Shown: piece after piece, positions 28,296-36,238 of the stretch | How the letters are laid out: each line of letters opens with the position of its first letter | How positions within the stretch are numbered: position 1 is the first letter of the stretch | Source of the DNA: Brevundimonas abyssalis TAR-001 | GTDB lineage: Bacteria; Pseudomonadota; Alphaproteobacteria; Caulobacterales; Caulobacteraceae | Length of the DNA: 49,633 nucleotides | Direction: 5' to 3' | Assembly (NCBI RefSeq): GCF_000466985.1 | Contig: NZ_BATC01000014.1 | Span: 1 to 49,633, forward strand | Notes under the pieces: generated by a model | What the model was told of the DNA's origin: nothing | The model's input: only the letters and a program-made list of their open reading frames with translations | The model's database searches: none | Position numbers and translations under genes: made by a program

Positions 28296-29758
28296 CACGC
28301 GTCTTCCTTCAGGGCCTCGGCGATTTCCTGGGCGTCGTCGAAGGGATGGGTGATTCCGCCGACGATCTGACCCTGTTCATGCCCTTTTCCGGCGACCACG
28401 ACCACATCCCCGTCGCGCATCATGGACAGGGCGTGGCGGATGGCCTCGCGCCGGTCGCCGATCTCGATGGCGTCGGGGGCGGTGATCTTCGCGTCCGCGC
28501 GAATGGCTGCGGGATCCTCGGAGCGCGGGTTGTCGTCGGTCAGGATGGCCACGTCCGCCAGTTTCTGGGCGATGGCGCCCATCAGGGGCCGCTTGGCCCG
28601 GTCCCGGTCGCCGCCGCAGCCGAACACCACGATGAGCCGGCCCGTCGCATGGGGCCGCAGGGAGGTCAGCACCGTCTCCAGGCCGTCGGGCGTGTGGGCG
28701 TAGTCCACATAGGCGTCGCCGCCCCGGGGGCCCGTGGCCACATGCTGCATGCGCCCCTCGGCGCCCTGCAGATGCTCCAGCGCCGCCAGCACGCGGTCGG
28801 GCGCCTCGCCGGCCGCGATGCACAGGCCCGCCGCCACCAGGGCGTTGGAGGCCTGAAAGGCGCCGACCAGCGGCAGCATCAGTTCGAAGACCTCGCCCTT
28901 CGCGTCAATGGTCAGGCGTTGGCCCTCGCTGGTCGTCTGGCGGGCGATCAGGCCCAGGTCACGGCCGCGCTGGCCCACGCCCATGATCGACAGACCCGCC
29001 ATCAAGCCGTGCGCGGCGAAACCGGAGTAGGCGGGCGAATCCGCGTTCAGCACCGCCGTGCGGCCGCGCGGCAGCAGGGAGTCGAACAGGCGCAGCTTGG
29101 CGGCGCGATAGGTCTCCATATCGCCGTGATAGTCCAGATGGTCCTGGGTCAGGTTGGTGAAGGCGGCGGCCTTCAGCGACACGCCGTCCAGACGGCGCTG
29201 CTCCAGCCCGTGGGAAGACGCCTCCAGCGCCACGTGGGTGACCCCGCGCCCGGCGAGCTTGGAGAGGATTCGGGCCGAGTCTGCGGCGTCCGGGCTGGTC
29301 AGGCTGGCGCGGGTCAGGGCCTGGTCGCCGTGCCAGACGCCGAGGGTGCCGACGCTGGCCCCTTCGATGCCCAGCAGGGTCCAGATCTGGCGACAGAAGG
29401 CGGCCACCGAGGTCTTGCCGTTGGTGCCGGTGACGGCCACGCAGGTCTTCGGCTGCGTCCCGAAAAAGCTCCGCGCGGCCAGGGCGTAGGAGCGCCGCAC
29501 ATCGCCGCAGGGCACCAGCACCGGCGCGGCCTCGCCCGGCGTGTCGCTGGGGGCCAGAATGGCGGCGGCGCCCGCCGACAGGGCCTGGGGGATATAGGCG
29601 CGGCCGTCGGCCGACGCGCCGGGAATGGCGGCGAACAGGGTTCCGGGCGCGACCTTGCGGCTGTCGGCCGTCACGCCGGTGATGACCGGGTCGTGACCGA
29701 CGTCGCGGCGCAGCAGGTCGGACAGACGCATCTCGGGGCGCGCGTCGAGCAGGCTCAC
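28295..29758 (-). CDS. murE: UDP-MurNAc-L-alanyl-D-glutamate--2,6-diaminopimelate ligase
   Basis: A 487-residue Mur ligase. P-loop AVTGTNGKTSVAAF, TSPDAADSARIL, ALEASSHGLEQRRLDGV and NLTQDHLDYHGDMETY mark the family. The motif DDNPRSEDPAAIR selects meso-diaminopimelate as the substrate, consistent with a Gram-negative wall. It starts with GTG at 29758 overlapping the ftsI TGA (GTGA) and ends overlapping murF. Intact frame. Confidence 0.96.
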   Translation of the reverse strand: MSLLDARPEMRLSDLLRRDVGHDPVITGVTADSRKVAPGTLFAAIPGASADGRAYIPQALSAGAAAILAPSDTPGEAAPVLVPCGDVRRSYALAARSFFGTQPKTCVAVTGTNGKTSVAAFCRQIWTLLGIEGASVGTLGVWHGDQALTRASLTSPDAADSARILSKLAGRGVTHVALEASSHGLEQRRLDGVSLKAAAFTNLTQDHLDYHGDMETYRAAKLRLFDSLLPRGRTAVLNADSPAYSGFAAHGLMAGLSIMGVGQRGRDLGLIARQTTSEGQRLTIDAKGEVFELMLPLVGAFQASNALVAAGLCIAAGEAPDRVLAALEHLQGAEGRMQHVATGPRGGDAYVDYAHTPDGLETVLTSLRPHATGRLIVVFGCGGDRDRAKRPLMGAIAQKLADVAILTDDNPRSEDPAAIRADAKITAPDAIEIGDRREAIRHALSMMRDGDVVVVAGKGHEQGQIVGGITHPFDDAQEIAEALKEDA

Positions 29759-31491
29759 TGGGCGGCCCCCGCGCGGTCTTCGGGCTGGGGGATGGGCGCG
29801 CCGGTCGCCGTGCGCCAGCGGTCGGCGCCGCGCCCCACGTTCAGGAAGCCGGCGATGCGGTCGATGACGCGCCCGGCCACCGGCGCGGCGACGAAGCCGC
29901 CGGTGCGCGGATAGCCCTGGGGCTCGTCCATCAGGATGAAGACCATGTAGCGCGGCGCATCCAGCGGCCCGTCGGTGGGGAAGACGGCGGCGAAGGTGCC
30001 GATGGCGACGGTGGGGTCATAGCGGCCGTTGACCACCTTGTTGGCCGAGCCGGTCTTGCCGCCCACGCGCAGGCCGGGCGCGTCGGCGCGTGAACCCGAT
30101 CCGCGCACCACATTCGCCCTCATGAGCGCCAGCATCTCGCGCGAGGTGTCCTCACTGACCACGCGGCGCAACCCGGGATGGGGGCCGTCGGCGGGGCGCA
30201 GGGTCAGGGGCACATAGCGGCCGCCGTTCAGCAGCGAGCCCATGGCCGCCGCCGCCTGTGCGGGGGTGACCATGATGCCGTAGCCGAAGGACAGGGACGC
30301 CAGGGTGGTGTCGCGCCAGTTCACCGGACGGCGCGGGGCGGCGGATTCGTGCAGTTCGATGGGCGCGGCGTCCAGCAGGCCCAGATCCTGGAAATAGCGC
30401 TGCATGGTGTCGCCGCCCATCTCGATGGCCAGGCGCGAGGTGCCGATGTTGGACGAGTGCAGGAACACGTCCTCCAGCGTCATCACGCGGTTCTGGGCGT
30501 GGAAGTCGCGGATGGTGCGGTTGCCGATCTGCAGCGGGTCCGAGGCGTCGAAGGTGGTGGTCATGTCGGCCTGGCCAGTGTCGAGGCCAGCGGCGACGGT
30601 GAAGGCCTTGAAGACCGACCCCATTTCGTAGTGGGCGGAGGTGACGCGGTTCAGTTCGGCGTCGCCGGTCTCGCCCCGGCGGTTCGGGTCGAAGTTCGGA
30701 TAGCTGGCCATGGCCAGGACTTCGCCGGTCTGGATGTTGGTGATGACGCCGACCGCGCCGCGCGCGCCCATCTCGGCCGCGGCGGCGTAAAGCTCGTTCT
30801 CCAGCGCCGCCTGGACCCGCAGGTCGATGGACAGGGGCACCGCCTCGCCCGTCGCTCCGGCGCGGCGGATCTCGCGGTCGAAGGCCAGTTCGGCGCCGGT
30901 GACGCCCCGTTCTCCGGCGAAGCCGATGACATGGGCCGCAGAGCCGCCCAGCGGATAGACCCGCGCATTCTCGGCCTCGAAATAGACGCCGCCCAGGGCC
31001 AGGTCGTGCAGGGCGGCGCGCTCGGGCGGGGTCAGGCCGTTCATGACCACCACGCGTCGGTCGCCGTACAGCGCCTCGCGCAGCCGGTCGTGGGGCAGGC
31101 GCGGCAGGGCGGCGCTCATGGCCTCCAGCGCCGTTTCGCGGTCCCAGACCTCGGCGGGCTCCACATAGAGGCCGTAGTGCCGGATGTTGGCGGCCAGCAG
31201 GTTTCCATTGCGGTCGGTCAGGTCGCCGCGCGCCAGCACAGGACCGGCGCGCCAGCCGCCCGCGCCAGGGTCGCCCGACAGCAGGGCCGCGTGTCCCGCG
31301 CCGCCGACCAGGGCGATGAACAGGACGCTGAAGACGATCAGCATCAGGGCGATGCGGACGCGGGTGTCCTCCTCGGGCCGCTGGTCCGCCTTGGCGCGCT
31401 CGAAGGCGTGCTCGATCCACCAGATCAGGCCGGTCAGCCAGCGCCAGGACGGCGTCGCGGAGGGAATGTGACGCGGTTCGACCGAACTCAC
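29755..31491 (-). CDS. ftsI: Septal peptidoglycan transpeptidase PBP3 (FtsI)
   Basis: A 578-residue class B penicillin-binding protein. One membrane anchor (about 46-70) is followed by the pedestal domain (LARGDLTDRNGNLLAANI) and the transpeptidase domain with S292-V-F-K295, S346-S-N348 and K479-T-G481. It cross-links septal glycan with FtsW. The start overlaps ftsL (ATGA) and the stop overlaps murE. An acidic N-terminal tail (ERAKADQRPEEDTR) precedes the anchor. Intact frame. Confidence 0.96.
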   Translation of the reverse strand: MSSVEPRHIPSATPSWRWLTGLIWWIEHAFERAKADQRPEEDTRVRIALMLIVFSVLFIALVGGAGHAALLSGDPGAGGWRAGPVLARGDLTDRNGNLLAANIRHYGLYVEPAEVWDRETALEAMSAALPRLPHDRLREALYGDRRVVVMNGLTPPERAALHDLALGGVYFEAENARVYPLGGSAAHVIGFAGERGVTGAELAFDREIRRAGATGEAVPLSIDLRVQAALENELYAAAAEMGARGAVGVITNIQTGEVLAMASYPNFDPNRRGETGDAELNRVTSAHYEMGSVFKAFTVAAGLDTGQADMTTTFDASDPLQIGNRTIRDFHAQNRVMTLEDVFLHSSNIGTSRLAIEMGGDTMQRYFQDLGLLDAAPIELHESAAPRRPVNWRDTTLASLSFGYGIMVTPAQAAAAMGSLLNGGRYVPLTLRPADGPHPGLRRVVSEDTSREMLALMRANVVRGSGSRADAPGLRVGGKTGSANKVVNGRYDPTVAIGTFAAVFPTDGPLDAPRYMVFILMDEPQGYPRTGGFVAAPVAGRVIDRIAGFLNVGRGADRWRTATGAPIPQPEDRAGAAQ

Positions 31492-31856
31492 TGGGCGGCC
31501 TCCGCTTCGACATCGGCGGGTTCGGGCGTCGTTTGTCCGGACGCCAGCGCGGGCAAGGAGTCCAGATCGGCGCGCTGCTCCACGGAGATGGGCGCCAGAC
31601 CGGCCTGACGCGACAGGGCCTCCAGCCGACCCGGCTCTTCCAGGCGGGCGGTCTCGGCGGTCAGCAGACGGACGCGCTGGCGTTCGTCGCTGATGTCGCG
31701 TTGAAGCGTGGCGATCTCGGCGCTCTGGCGGGCGGCCTGGGCCTTCACGAAATAGACGGACACGACGACGGCGGCCAGGATGGCCACGCCGATGATCTCG
31801 GTCACGCGGAAGCCGCGGACCTTCCAGTCGAACACGGAGCGCAGGACGGCGGTCAT
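31488..31856 (-). CDS. ftsL: Cell division protein FtsL
   Basis: 122 residues with a short cytoplasmic N-terminus, one membrane helix (about 19-39, [20 protein letters not shown]) and a coiled-coil periplasmic region (about 40-80, [34 protein letters not shown]). This is the bitopic layout of FtsL, which partners FtsB and FtsQ and activates FtsWI. Sequence conservation of FtsL is always low; the position between rsmH and ftsI with ATGA overlaps on both sides makes the call firm. Confidence 0.9.
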   Translation of the reverse strand: MTAVLRSVFDWKVRGFRVTEIIGVAILAAVVVSVYFVKAQAARQSAEIATLQRDISDERQRVRLLTAETARLEEPGRLEALSRQAGLAPISVEQRADLDSLPALASGQTTPEPADVEAEAAQ

Positions 31857-32806
31857 GCGGCCATCCTCCCCCAGGCGGGCGCCTCGGTGCGCACGGCGGC
31901 GCGCAGCCGGGCCGAGCGGGCGCGGGGGTTGCCGGCGCGCTCCGCCTCCCCGGCCTCGCGGGCGCCCTTGAACATCAGGGTGAAGCTGGGCGCGCGGGTC
32001 TCGATCTGCAGCGGCGCATGGCGCGAGCCGCCCGGGGTGTTGCCGGTGCGCTCGGTCAGGAACGCCTTGACGATGCGGTCCTCCAGCGAATGGAAGGTGA
32101 CCACCGCCAGCCGTCCGCCGGGCGCGAGGGTCGCCTCGGCCGCCTCCAGACCGGCGGTCAGTTCGCCCAGTTCGTCGTTCACGGCGATGCGCAGGGCCTG
32201 AAAGGTGCGGGTGGCCGGATGGATCGGGGCCCCGCGACGGCCGCCCAGGGCCTTCTCCACCACCTCGGCAAGATCCAGCGTGCGGGTGAAGGGCCGCTCG
32301 ACACGGCGGCGCAGGATGGCCGTGGCCACGCGGCCGGACTGACGCTCCTCGCCATAGAGCTTGAGGATGTGGGCCAGCGGGCCGTGGTCCCAGCTGTTGA
32401 CGATGTCGGCGGCGCTCTCGCCCTCGCTGGACATGCGCATGTCCAGCGGGCCGTCGCGCATGAAGGAGAATCCGCGCTCGGCCTGATCCAGCTGCATGGA
32501 CGAGACGCCGATGTCGAACACCGCACCGTCCAGACGGTCATGGCCGGTCTCGGCGAAGGCGGCGGACAGGCCGGAGAAGGGCGTCTGCTTCAGCTCGAAC
32601 CGGCCGGGGAAATCGGCGGCGACCTTGTCGGCGTGGGCGCGCACGGTGGGATCACGGTCCAGCCCCACCACGGCCGCGCCGCGCGCCAGGATGGCCCGGG
32701 TGTAGCCCCCGGCGCCGAAGGTGGCGTCGATCATGACGTCGCCCGGCTTCGGGTCCAGCGCCTCGATCACTTCATCCAGCAGGACGGGGGCGTGGGGAGA
32801 GGTCAT
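31853..32806 (-). CDS. rsmH: 16S rRNA (cytosine-1402-N4)-methyltransferase
   Basis: 317 residues. The start [36 protein letters not shown] (given by positions 5-40) includes the SAM-binding motif [47 protein letters not shown] and [13 protein letters not shown] are the other RsmH signatures. It methylates C1402 in the ribosomal decoding centre. Its ATG overlaps the mraZ stop (TGATG) and its stop overlaps ftsL. Confidence 0.96.
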   Translation of the reverse strand: MTSPHAPVLLDEVIEALDPKPGDVMIDATFGAGGYTRAILARGAAVVGLDRDPTVRAHADKVAADFPGRFELKQTPFSGLSAAFAETGHDRLDGAVFDIGVSSMQLDQAERGFSFMRDGPLDMRMSSEGESAADIVNSWDHGPLAHILKLYGEERQSGRVATAILRRRVERPFTRTLDLAEVVEKALGGRRGAPIHPATRTFQALRIAVNDELGELTAGLEAAEATLAPGGRLAVVTFHSLEDRIVKAFLTERTGNTPGGSRHAPLQIETRAPSFTLMFKGAREAGEAERAGNPRARSARLRAAVRTEAPAWGRMAA

Positions 32807-33282
32807 CAGCCGCCCTCCCCGCGTACGGCCAGGCTGGCGCGGCGGCGCGCCTCGCCCATCTCGCGCATGGCCTGCTGGGCCAGCTTGCGCTGCTCGGCCT
32901 CATGCTCGCGCCAGCGGGCGCGGTCCCAGATCTGGAAGCGGTCGCCCAGGCCGACCATCACCACCTCGGACGTGAGGCCGCCGCGTTCGACCAGGGCCTC
33001 GGTCAGGGTGATGCGCCCGGCGGTGTCGTAGGAGAGCTGCTTCAGTCCGCCGTAGAACTGGCTTTCCATGGCCGCGCGGAAGGGGTCGCCGAACGGGATG
33101 CTGTCGATGAAGGCGCGATAGGCGGCCACGAACCCTTCGCCGCCCGCCTCCAGGCAGTCAGCCTCGATGGAGGGAAAGCAATAGAGGCCCGTGACGGCGC
33201 CGTTTTCGGCGGTGCGGAATTCCTGCGGCGCCTGCAGGCGCCGTTTTGCGTCCAGCTGCTTCTCGTGGGTTGAGAGAAACAC
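32806..33282 (-). CDS. mraZ: Transcriptional regulator MraZ
   Basis: About 158 residues from a GTG at 33282 ([18 protein letters not shown]). It has two MraZ/AbrB-like halves: residues 1-75 contain the first, and [33 protein letters not shown] (given here as a landmark near 95-127) is the second. A helical C-terminal tail follows. MraZ forms ring oligomers and represses its own dcw operon by binding TGGGN direct repeats. Such repeats lie about 90 nt upstream. It overlaps rsmH by 1 nt. Confidence 0.93.
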   Translation of the reverse strand: MFLSTHEKQLDAKRRLQAPQEFRTAENGAVTGLYCFPSIEADCLEAGGEGFVAAYRAFIDSIPFGDPFRAAMESQFYGGLKQLSYDTAGRITLTEALVERGGLTSEVVMVGLGDRFQIWDRARWREHEAEQRKLAQQAMREMGEARRRASLAVRGEGG

Positions 33283-33370
33283 CCTTGCCCGCCTCGGATC
33301 CGTCGATCCGTCCCGACACCCGTCGCCGCATGCGGACCGACACAATGCCGACCCTCCCCAGGTTCGCTAT

Positions 33371-33405
33371 TGGGGTATCATGGGATCAGTTGGGAGACAA
33401 TGGGA
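33371..33405. promoter_or_regulatory. Four MraZ boxes (TGGG repeats at 10-bp period)
   Basis: TGGGG (33371), TGGGA (33381), TGGGA (33391) and TGGGA (33401) recur at exactly one helical turn on the plus strand, opposite to mraZ. MraZ is known to bind TGGGN repeats spaced by 5 nt; this is the expected operator for the dcw operon. The rest of the 33283-33549 gap is AT-richer with TTAAC motifs (33420, 33456, 33536) but no promoter I can fix. Confidence 0.8.
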
Positions 33406-33549
33406 TTAGTTGACACTTCTTAACCATGAAGACCCGATCTGGGCGGCCGTTTCTGTTAACTTTCAGAACATTCGTAGAACAAATAAGTATTCACAGCCTG
33501 TGGATGACTGTGCCCGCCACATGGGCGCCTCACCGGTTAACGGGGTTGA

Positions 33550-33940
33550 AATGCCAGACGGCCTGTAAGCCGGGTTCTGTTCCGGTCCGAAGACCGGCGA
33601 CGATCATTCCTCTGGACCGGCCATTGCTGACCGGTTCTCGCGACCTACCCGGACGTCCCAGGCGGTGAGCCCTGCGGCCGAGGCCGCGCGACGTCCCTAT
33701 TCGGTCTTGCTCCAGGCGGGGCTTGCCGTGCCGTCTGCGTTGCCGAAGACGCGGTGGGCTCTTACCCCACCCTTTCACCCTTACCTTCCGAAGAAGGCGG
33801 TTTGCTTTCTGTGGCGCTGTCCCTCGGGTCACCCCGGGCGGAAGTTATCCGCCGCCTTTTCACCGTGGAGCCCGGACTTTCCTCGACGAGACAGGATCTC
33901 TCCTGGCCCGCCGCGACCGCCCGGCCGTCTGGCGTGGTCA
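33550..33940 (-). ncRNA. rnpB: RNase P RNA (class A)
   Basis: On the minus strand the 5' end has CCAGACGGCC (33923-33932), which pairs as helix P1 with GGCCGTCTGG (33554-33563) at the 3' end. The conserved GAGGAAAGTCCGGGC (33870-33884) and ACAGAACCCGGCTTACAGGCC (33560-33580) blocks are present, as is GGGTAAGAGCCCACCGCG in the middle. This catalytic RNA matures tRNA 5' ends. A weak promoter (TTCTGA-N17-TTAGAC) precedes it. Open frames in this region are spurious. Confidence 0.95.
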
Positions 33941-33971
33941 GTCTAACACGCCGGGGATGATCTTCAGAAGG

Positions 33972-34880
33972 CTATTCGTCGTCGGTCTCGGCCTGGGGCT
34001 CGGCCCGCTCACGGTCCCGGCTCATGGACGAGGCGATGGCTCCGCGCTGGGCGCTTGATGATCTCTGGTTCAGCTCGGCCGAGTACAGGGATCTGAGATA
34101 GGCCATGTCCCAATCGGTCATGCGCGGCGGCGCCGCTTCATCCTCGAAGAGGTTTAGGATGGTGTCGAAAGCTAGGGTCCGCGCCTCGGGGTCGACCTGG
34201 GCGAAGGCGACCATGGCCACATAGTCCGCCAGCTGCTCCAGGCTGACGCCCTCCGCCCTGACGAAATCGACAATGATGAAGGCTCGCGTCAGGTCATTGC
34301 GAATTTCGGTCCGCAACAGACTGCCCTGAACGCTCACCATGGCCGGGCCCTCGCCCGGCATCGACACGGCGGCGACGCCGGTGTCGGCGTCCACGGGCAA
34401 GCTCACGTGCCACCAACGCACCGGGCGCTCAGTGGACTGGAACCGCTGCAGGCTGGCGCGGCTCTGGGACGCGCCGGCATAACCCGGCCGAAACGCATAG
34501 GGCCGCTCGCTGACCAGGGCCCGCGCCAGGCCCGGGCCGTCCTCGGTGGCGAGGACGAGGATATTGGGGCTGCACCCCGGCTCACCGATATCCAGGCCCA
34601 GATCCAGGGCGACCTCGGAGACCCGGTCGACCACGTACTGACCTGACTCGCGCCTGAGATTGACCGCGCCCACGCAGACGCTGTCGCTCCAGCGTGCGGG
34701 CCCCCGACCACGCGGCGGATCCGTGACCTCGTCGAGGAAGTTGTTCACGGCCTCCCGCACACGCTGACCCGTAACGGTGACTTCATCCACCTCGGTCACG
34801 GGGGTGTCGGGCGCGGTTTGCGGCTCCTGGGCGGTCTGTCCGAACAGGGTCAGGGCGAAAAGCAGAGGGGTGATCATCAT
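33972..34880 (-). CDS. Exported protein of unknown function
   Basis: 302 residues with an N-terminal hydrophobic stretch (ITPLLFALTLFGQTA) that looks like a signal peptide, followed by an acidic/threonine-rich segment (TEVDEVTVTGQRVREAV), a mixed globular core with two Cys (in DSVCVGAVNLR and GEPGCSPNILVLAT) that could form a disulphide, and a charged, probably disordered C-terminus (RDRERAEPQAETDDE). I do not recognise a family. It is in the same orientation as rnpB, which it precedes. Confidence 0.7.
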   Translation of the reverse strand: MMITPLLFALTLFGQTAQEPQTAPDTPVTEVDEVTVTGQRVREAVNNFLDEVTDPPRGRGPARWSDSVCVGAVNLRRESGQYVVDRVSEVALDLGLDIGEPGCSPNILVLATEDGPGLARALVSERPYAFRPGYAGASQSRASLQRFQSTERPVRWWHVSLPVDADTGVAAVSMPGEGPAMVSVQGSLLRTEIRNDLTRAFIIVDFVRAEGVSLEQLADYVAMVAFAQVDPEARTLAFDTILNLFEDEAAPPRMTDWDMAYLRSLYSAELNQRSSSAQRGAIASSMSRDRERAEPQAETDDE

Positions 34881-34969
34881 GAAGTCCCGCTAGCAGAGGG
34901 TGACGTGCGGCGACAGCCGTTCACGCCGAAACGTCGCGCTTTTCACCATGCTACACGCTAAAGTCGAAT

Positions 34970-35737
34970 TTATGGCAGCACGCCGGTGAGTGTCTCGACC
35001 TGGGCCAATTGCAGAAGACCCATCAGACGGGCGCGGGTTTCGCCGTCGGCGATGCCGTCCACCTTCTCGGGCCGCCAGTGGCGCTGAAACGCCTCGACCA
35101 CGACACGGGTGTCCTCGTCATAGACCCCCGACGGCGCGGGCTCGTAGCCGAAGCGGTGCAGCCCGGCCTGAAGCACGTGAACGCCCAGACCCTCGTCGCC
35201 GGGCCCCAGCGGCGGGCCCAGGGCGGCGATGCGTTCGGCGGCCGGTTCAAACCACAAGCCATGGCCGGCCTCGGCCAGCCGCTTCCAGGGAAACAGTTCG
35301 CCGGGATCGGTCTTGCGGCGCGGGGCCACGTCGGAATGCCCCAGAATGCGATCGTCGCTGATGGTCCAGCGCGATCGGATGTCGGCGACCAGGGCGAGCA
35401 CCGTCTGAATCTGGACCTCCGGAAAGGCGCGATAGCCCCATTCGTGGCCGGGATTGACGATCTCTATGCCGATGGAGGCGGCGTTGATGTCCGTGTCGCC
35501 CTTCCACCAGGACACGCCCGCATGCCAGCAGCGGCGTTCCTCGGGCGCCAGGCGGAACACCCGGCCGTCCTCCTCCACCACATAGTGGGCCGAGACGCGC
35601 GCCTCGGGATCGCGCAGGCGGTCCAGCGCCTCGGCGCCGGTCTGCATGCCGGTGTAGTGCAGAAGGATCATGTCCGGCGGGGCGCGCCGGGCGTCGGTGT
35701 TGGGGGTCGGGGCGTCGATGAAGTCGAGGGCGGTCAT
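34970..35737 (-). CDS. N-acetylmuramoyl-L-alanine amidase, AmpD-like, with peptidoglycan-binding domain
   Basis: 255 residues. Amidase_2 domain (about 1-150) with zinc-ligand positions His27 (MILLHYTG), His134 (ILGHSDVAP) and Asp144 (KTDPGE), and catalytic Glu92 in GIEIVNPG. Residues 180-245 are a PG_binding_1 helical domain (GLGVHVLQAGLHRFGY...TRVVVEAFQRHW). It cleaves the amide between MurNAc and the peptide. No signal peptide is visible, so it may act in the cytoplasm on anhydro-muropeptide recycling, as AmpD does, despite the wall-binding domain. Confidence 0.9.
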   Translation of the reverse strand: MTALDFIDAPTPNTDARRAPPDMILLHYTGMQTGAEALDRLRDPEARVSAHYVVEEDGRVFRLAPEERRCWHAGVSWWKGDTDINAASIGIEIVNPGHEWGYRAFPEVQIQTVLALVADIRSRWTISDDRILGHSDVAPRRKTDPGELFPWKRLAEAGHGLWFEPAAERIAALGPPLGPGDEGLGVHVLQAGLHRFGYEPAPSGVYDEDTRVVVEAFQRHWRPEKVDGIADGETRARLMGLLQLAQVETLTGVLP

Positions 35738-35779
35738 GGGGTCATATTCGACCGGACCGCGCCTGATGGGAAGCGCAGG

Positions 35780-36112
35780 TTAGCGGCCCTGGCGTTCCCA
35801 GCCGTGGGCCACCCAGGTGTCGCCCACCTTCTCGGCCTCGATCACGCCGTCAGGGCCGGCCGCGGCGGTGCGGGCGCGGGCCGAACGGCGGGCGCGCAGG
35901 GCGAAGCCGGTCAGGAACATCACGATGCCGGCGACAAGGGCGATCACGGCCACGGCGGCTGCGGTGAAGATGGCCAGCAGGGCGCCGATGGTCACGGCGA
36001 TCCCGGCGGCGATCATGCCGCCCAGCCACATGACCGAGCCCATCAGCCCCGATCCGCGCGCGGGACGCGTGGTGAAGCCGATGCGGGTGAAGCGGGTCTG
36101 GAACTGGGTCAT
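35780..36112 (-). CDS. Small membrane protein of unknown function
   Basis: 110 residues with two adjacent hydrophobic segments (about 22-45 and 48-70) followed by a basic stretch (RARRSARARTA) and a soluble tail (GVIEAEKVGDTWVAHGWERQGR). The basic residues after the second segment put the tail in the cytoplasm by the positive-inside rule. It lies between sppA and the amidase on the same strand. No family recognised. Confidence 0.65.
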   Translation of the reverse strand: MTQFQTRFTRIGFTTRPARGSGLMGSVMWLGGMIAAGIAVTIGALLAIFTAAAVAVIALVAGIVMFLTGFALRARRSARARTAAAGPDGVIEAEKVGDTWVAHGWERQGR

Positions 36113-36122
36113 GAGCTACCTT

Positions 36123-36210
36123 GGGGACGCCGTCATGAATGATCACTGAAGAGGCGGTGATCCTGCTCAACGCTTGAACGGCAATGTCGGTCCGCGAGGG
36201 GACGCCGTCA
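36123..36210. repeat. 13-nt direct repeat upstream of the small membrane protein
   Basis: GGGGACGCCGTCA occurs at 36123-36135 and 36198-36210. The second copy overlaps a GAGGGGA / TCCCCTC dyad (about 36196-36223) just after the sppA stop, which could end that transcript. Role unknown. Confidence 0.5.
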
Positions 36211-36238
36211 ATGCGACATCCCCTCACAGGTGAGTGTG

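Noticed and set aside
33409..33426. CtrA box at the TTAACC before mraZ
   Set aside because: The partner half-site at N7 is GTTG or CAAC, at least two mismatches, so it is not better than chance.
33530..33960. Small open frames on both strands in the rnpB region
   Set aside because: The region is RNase P RNA with conserved core and P1 pairing; the frames have no coding features.
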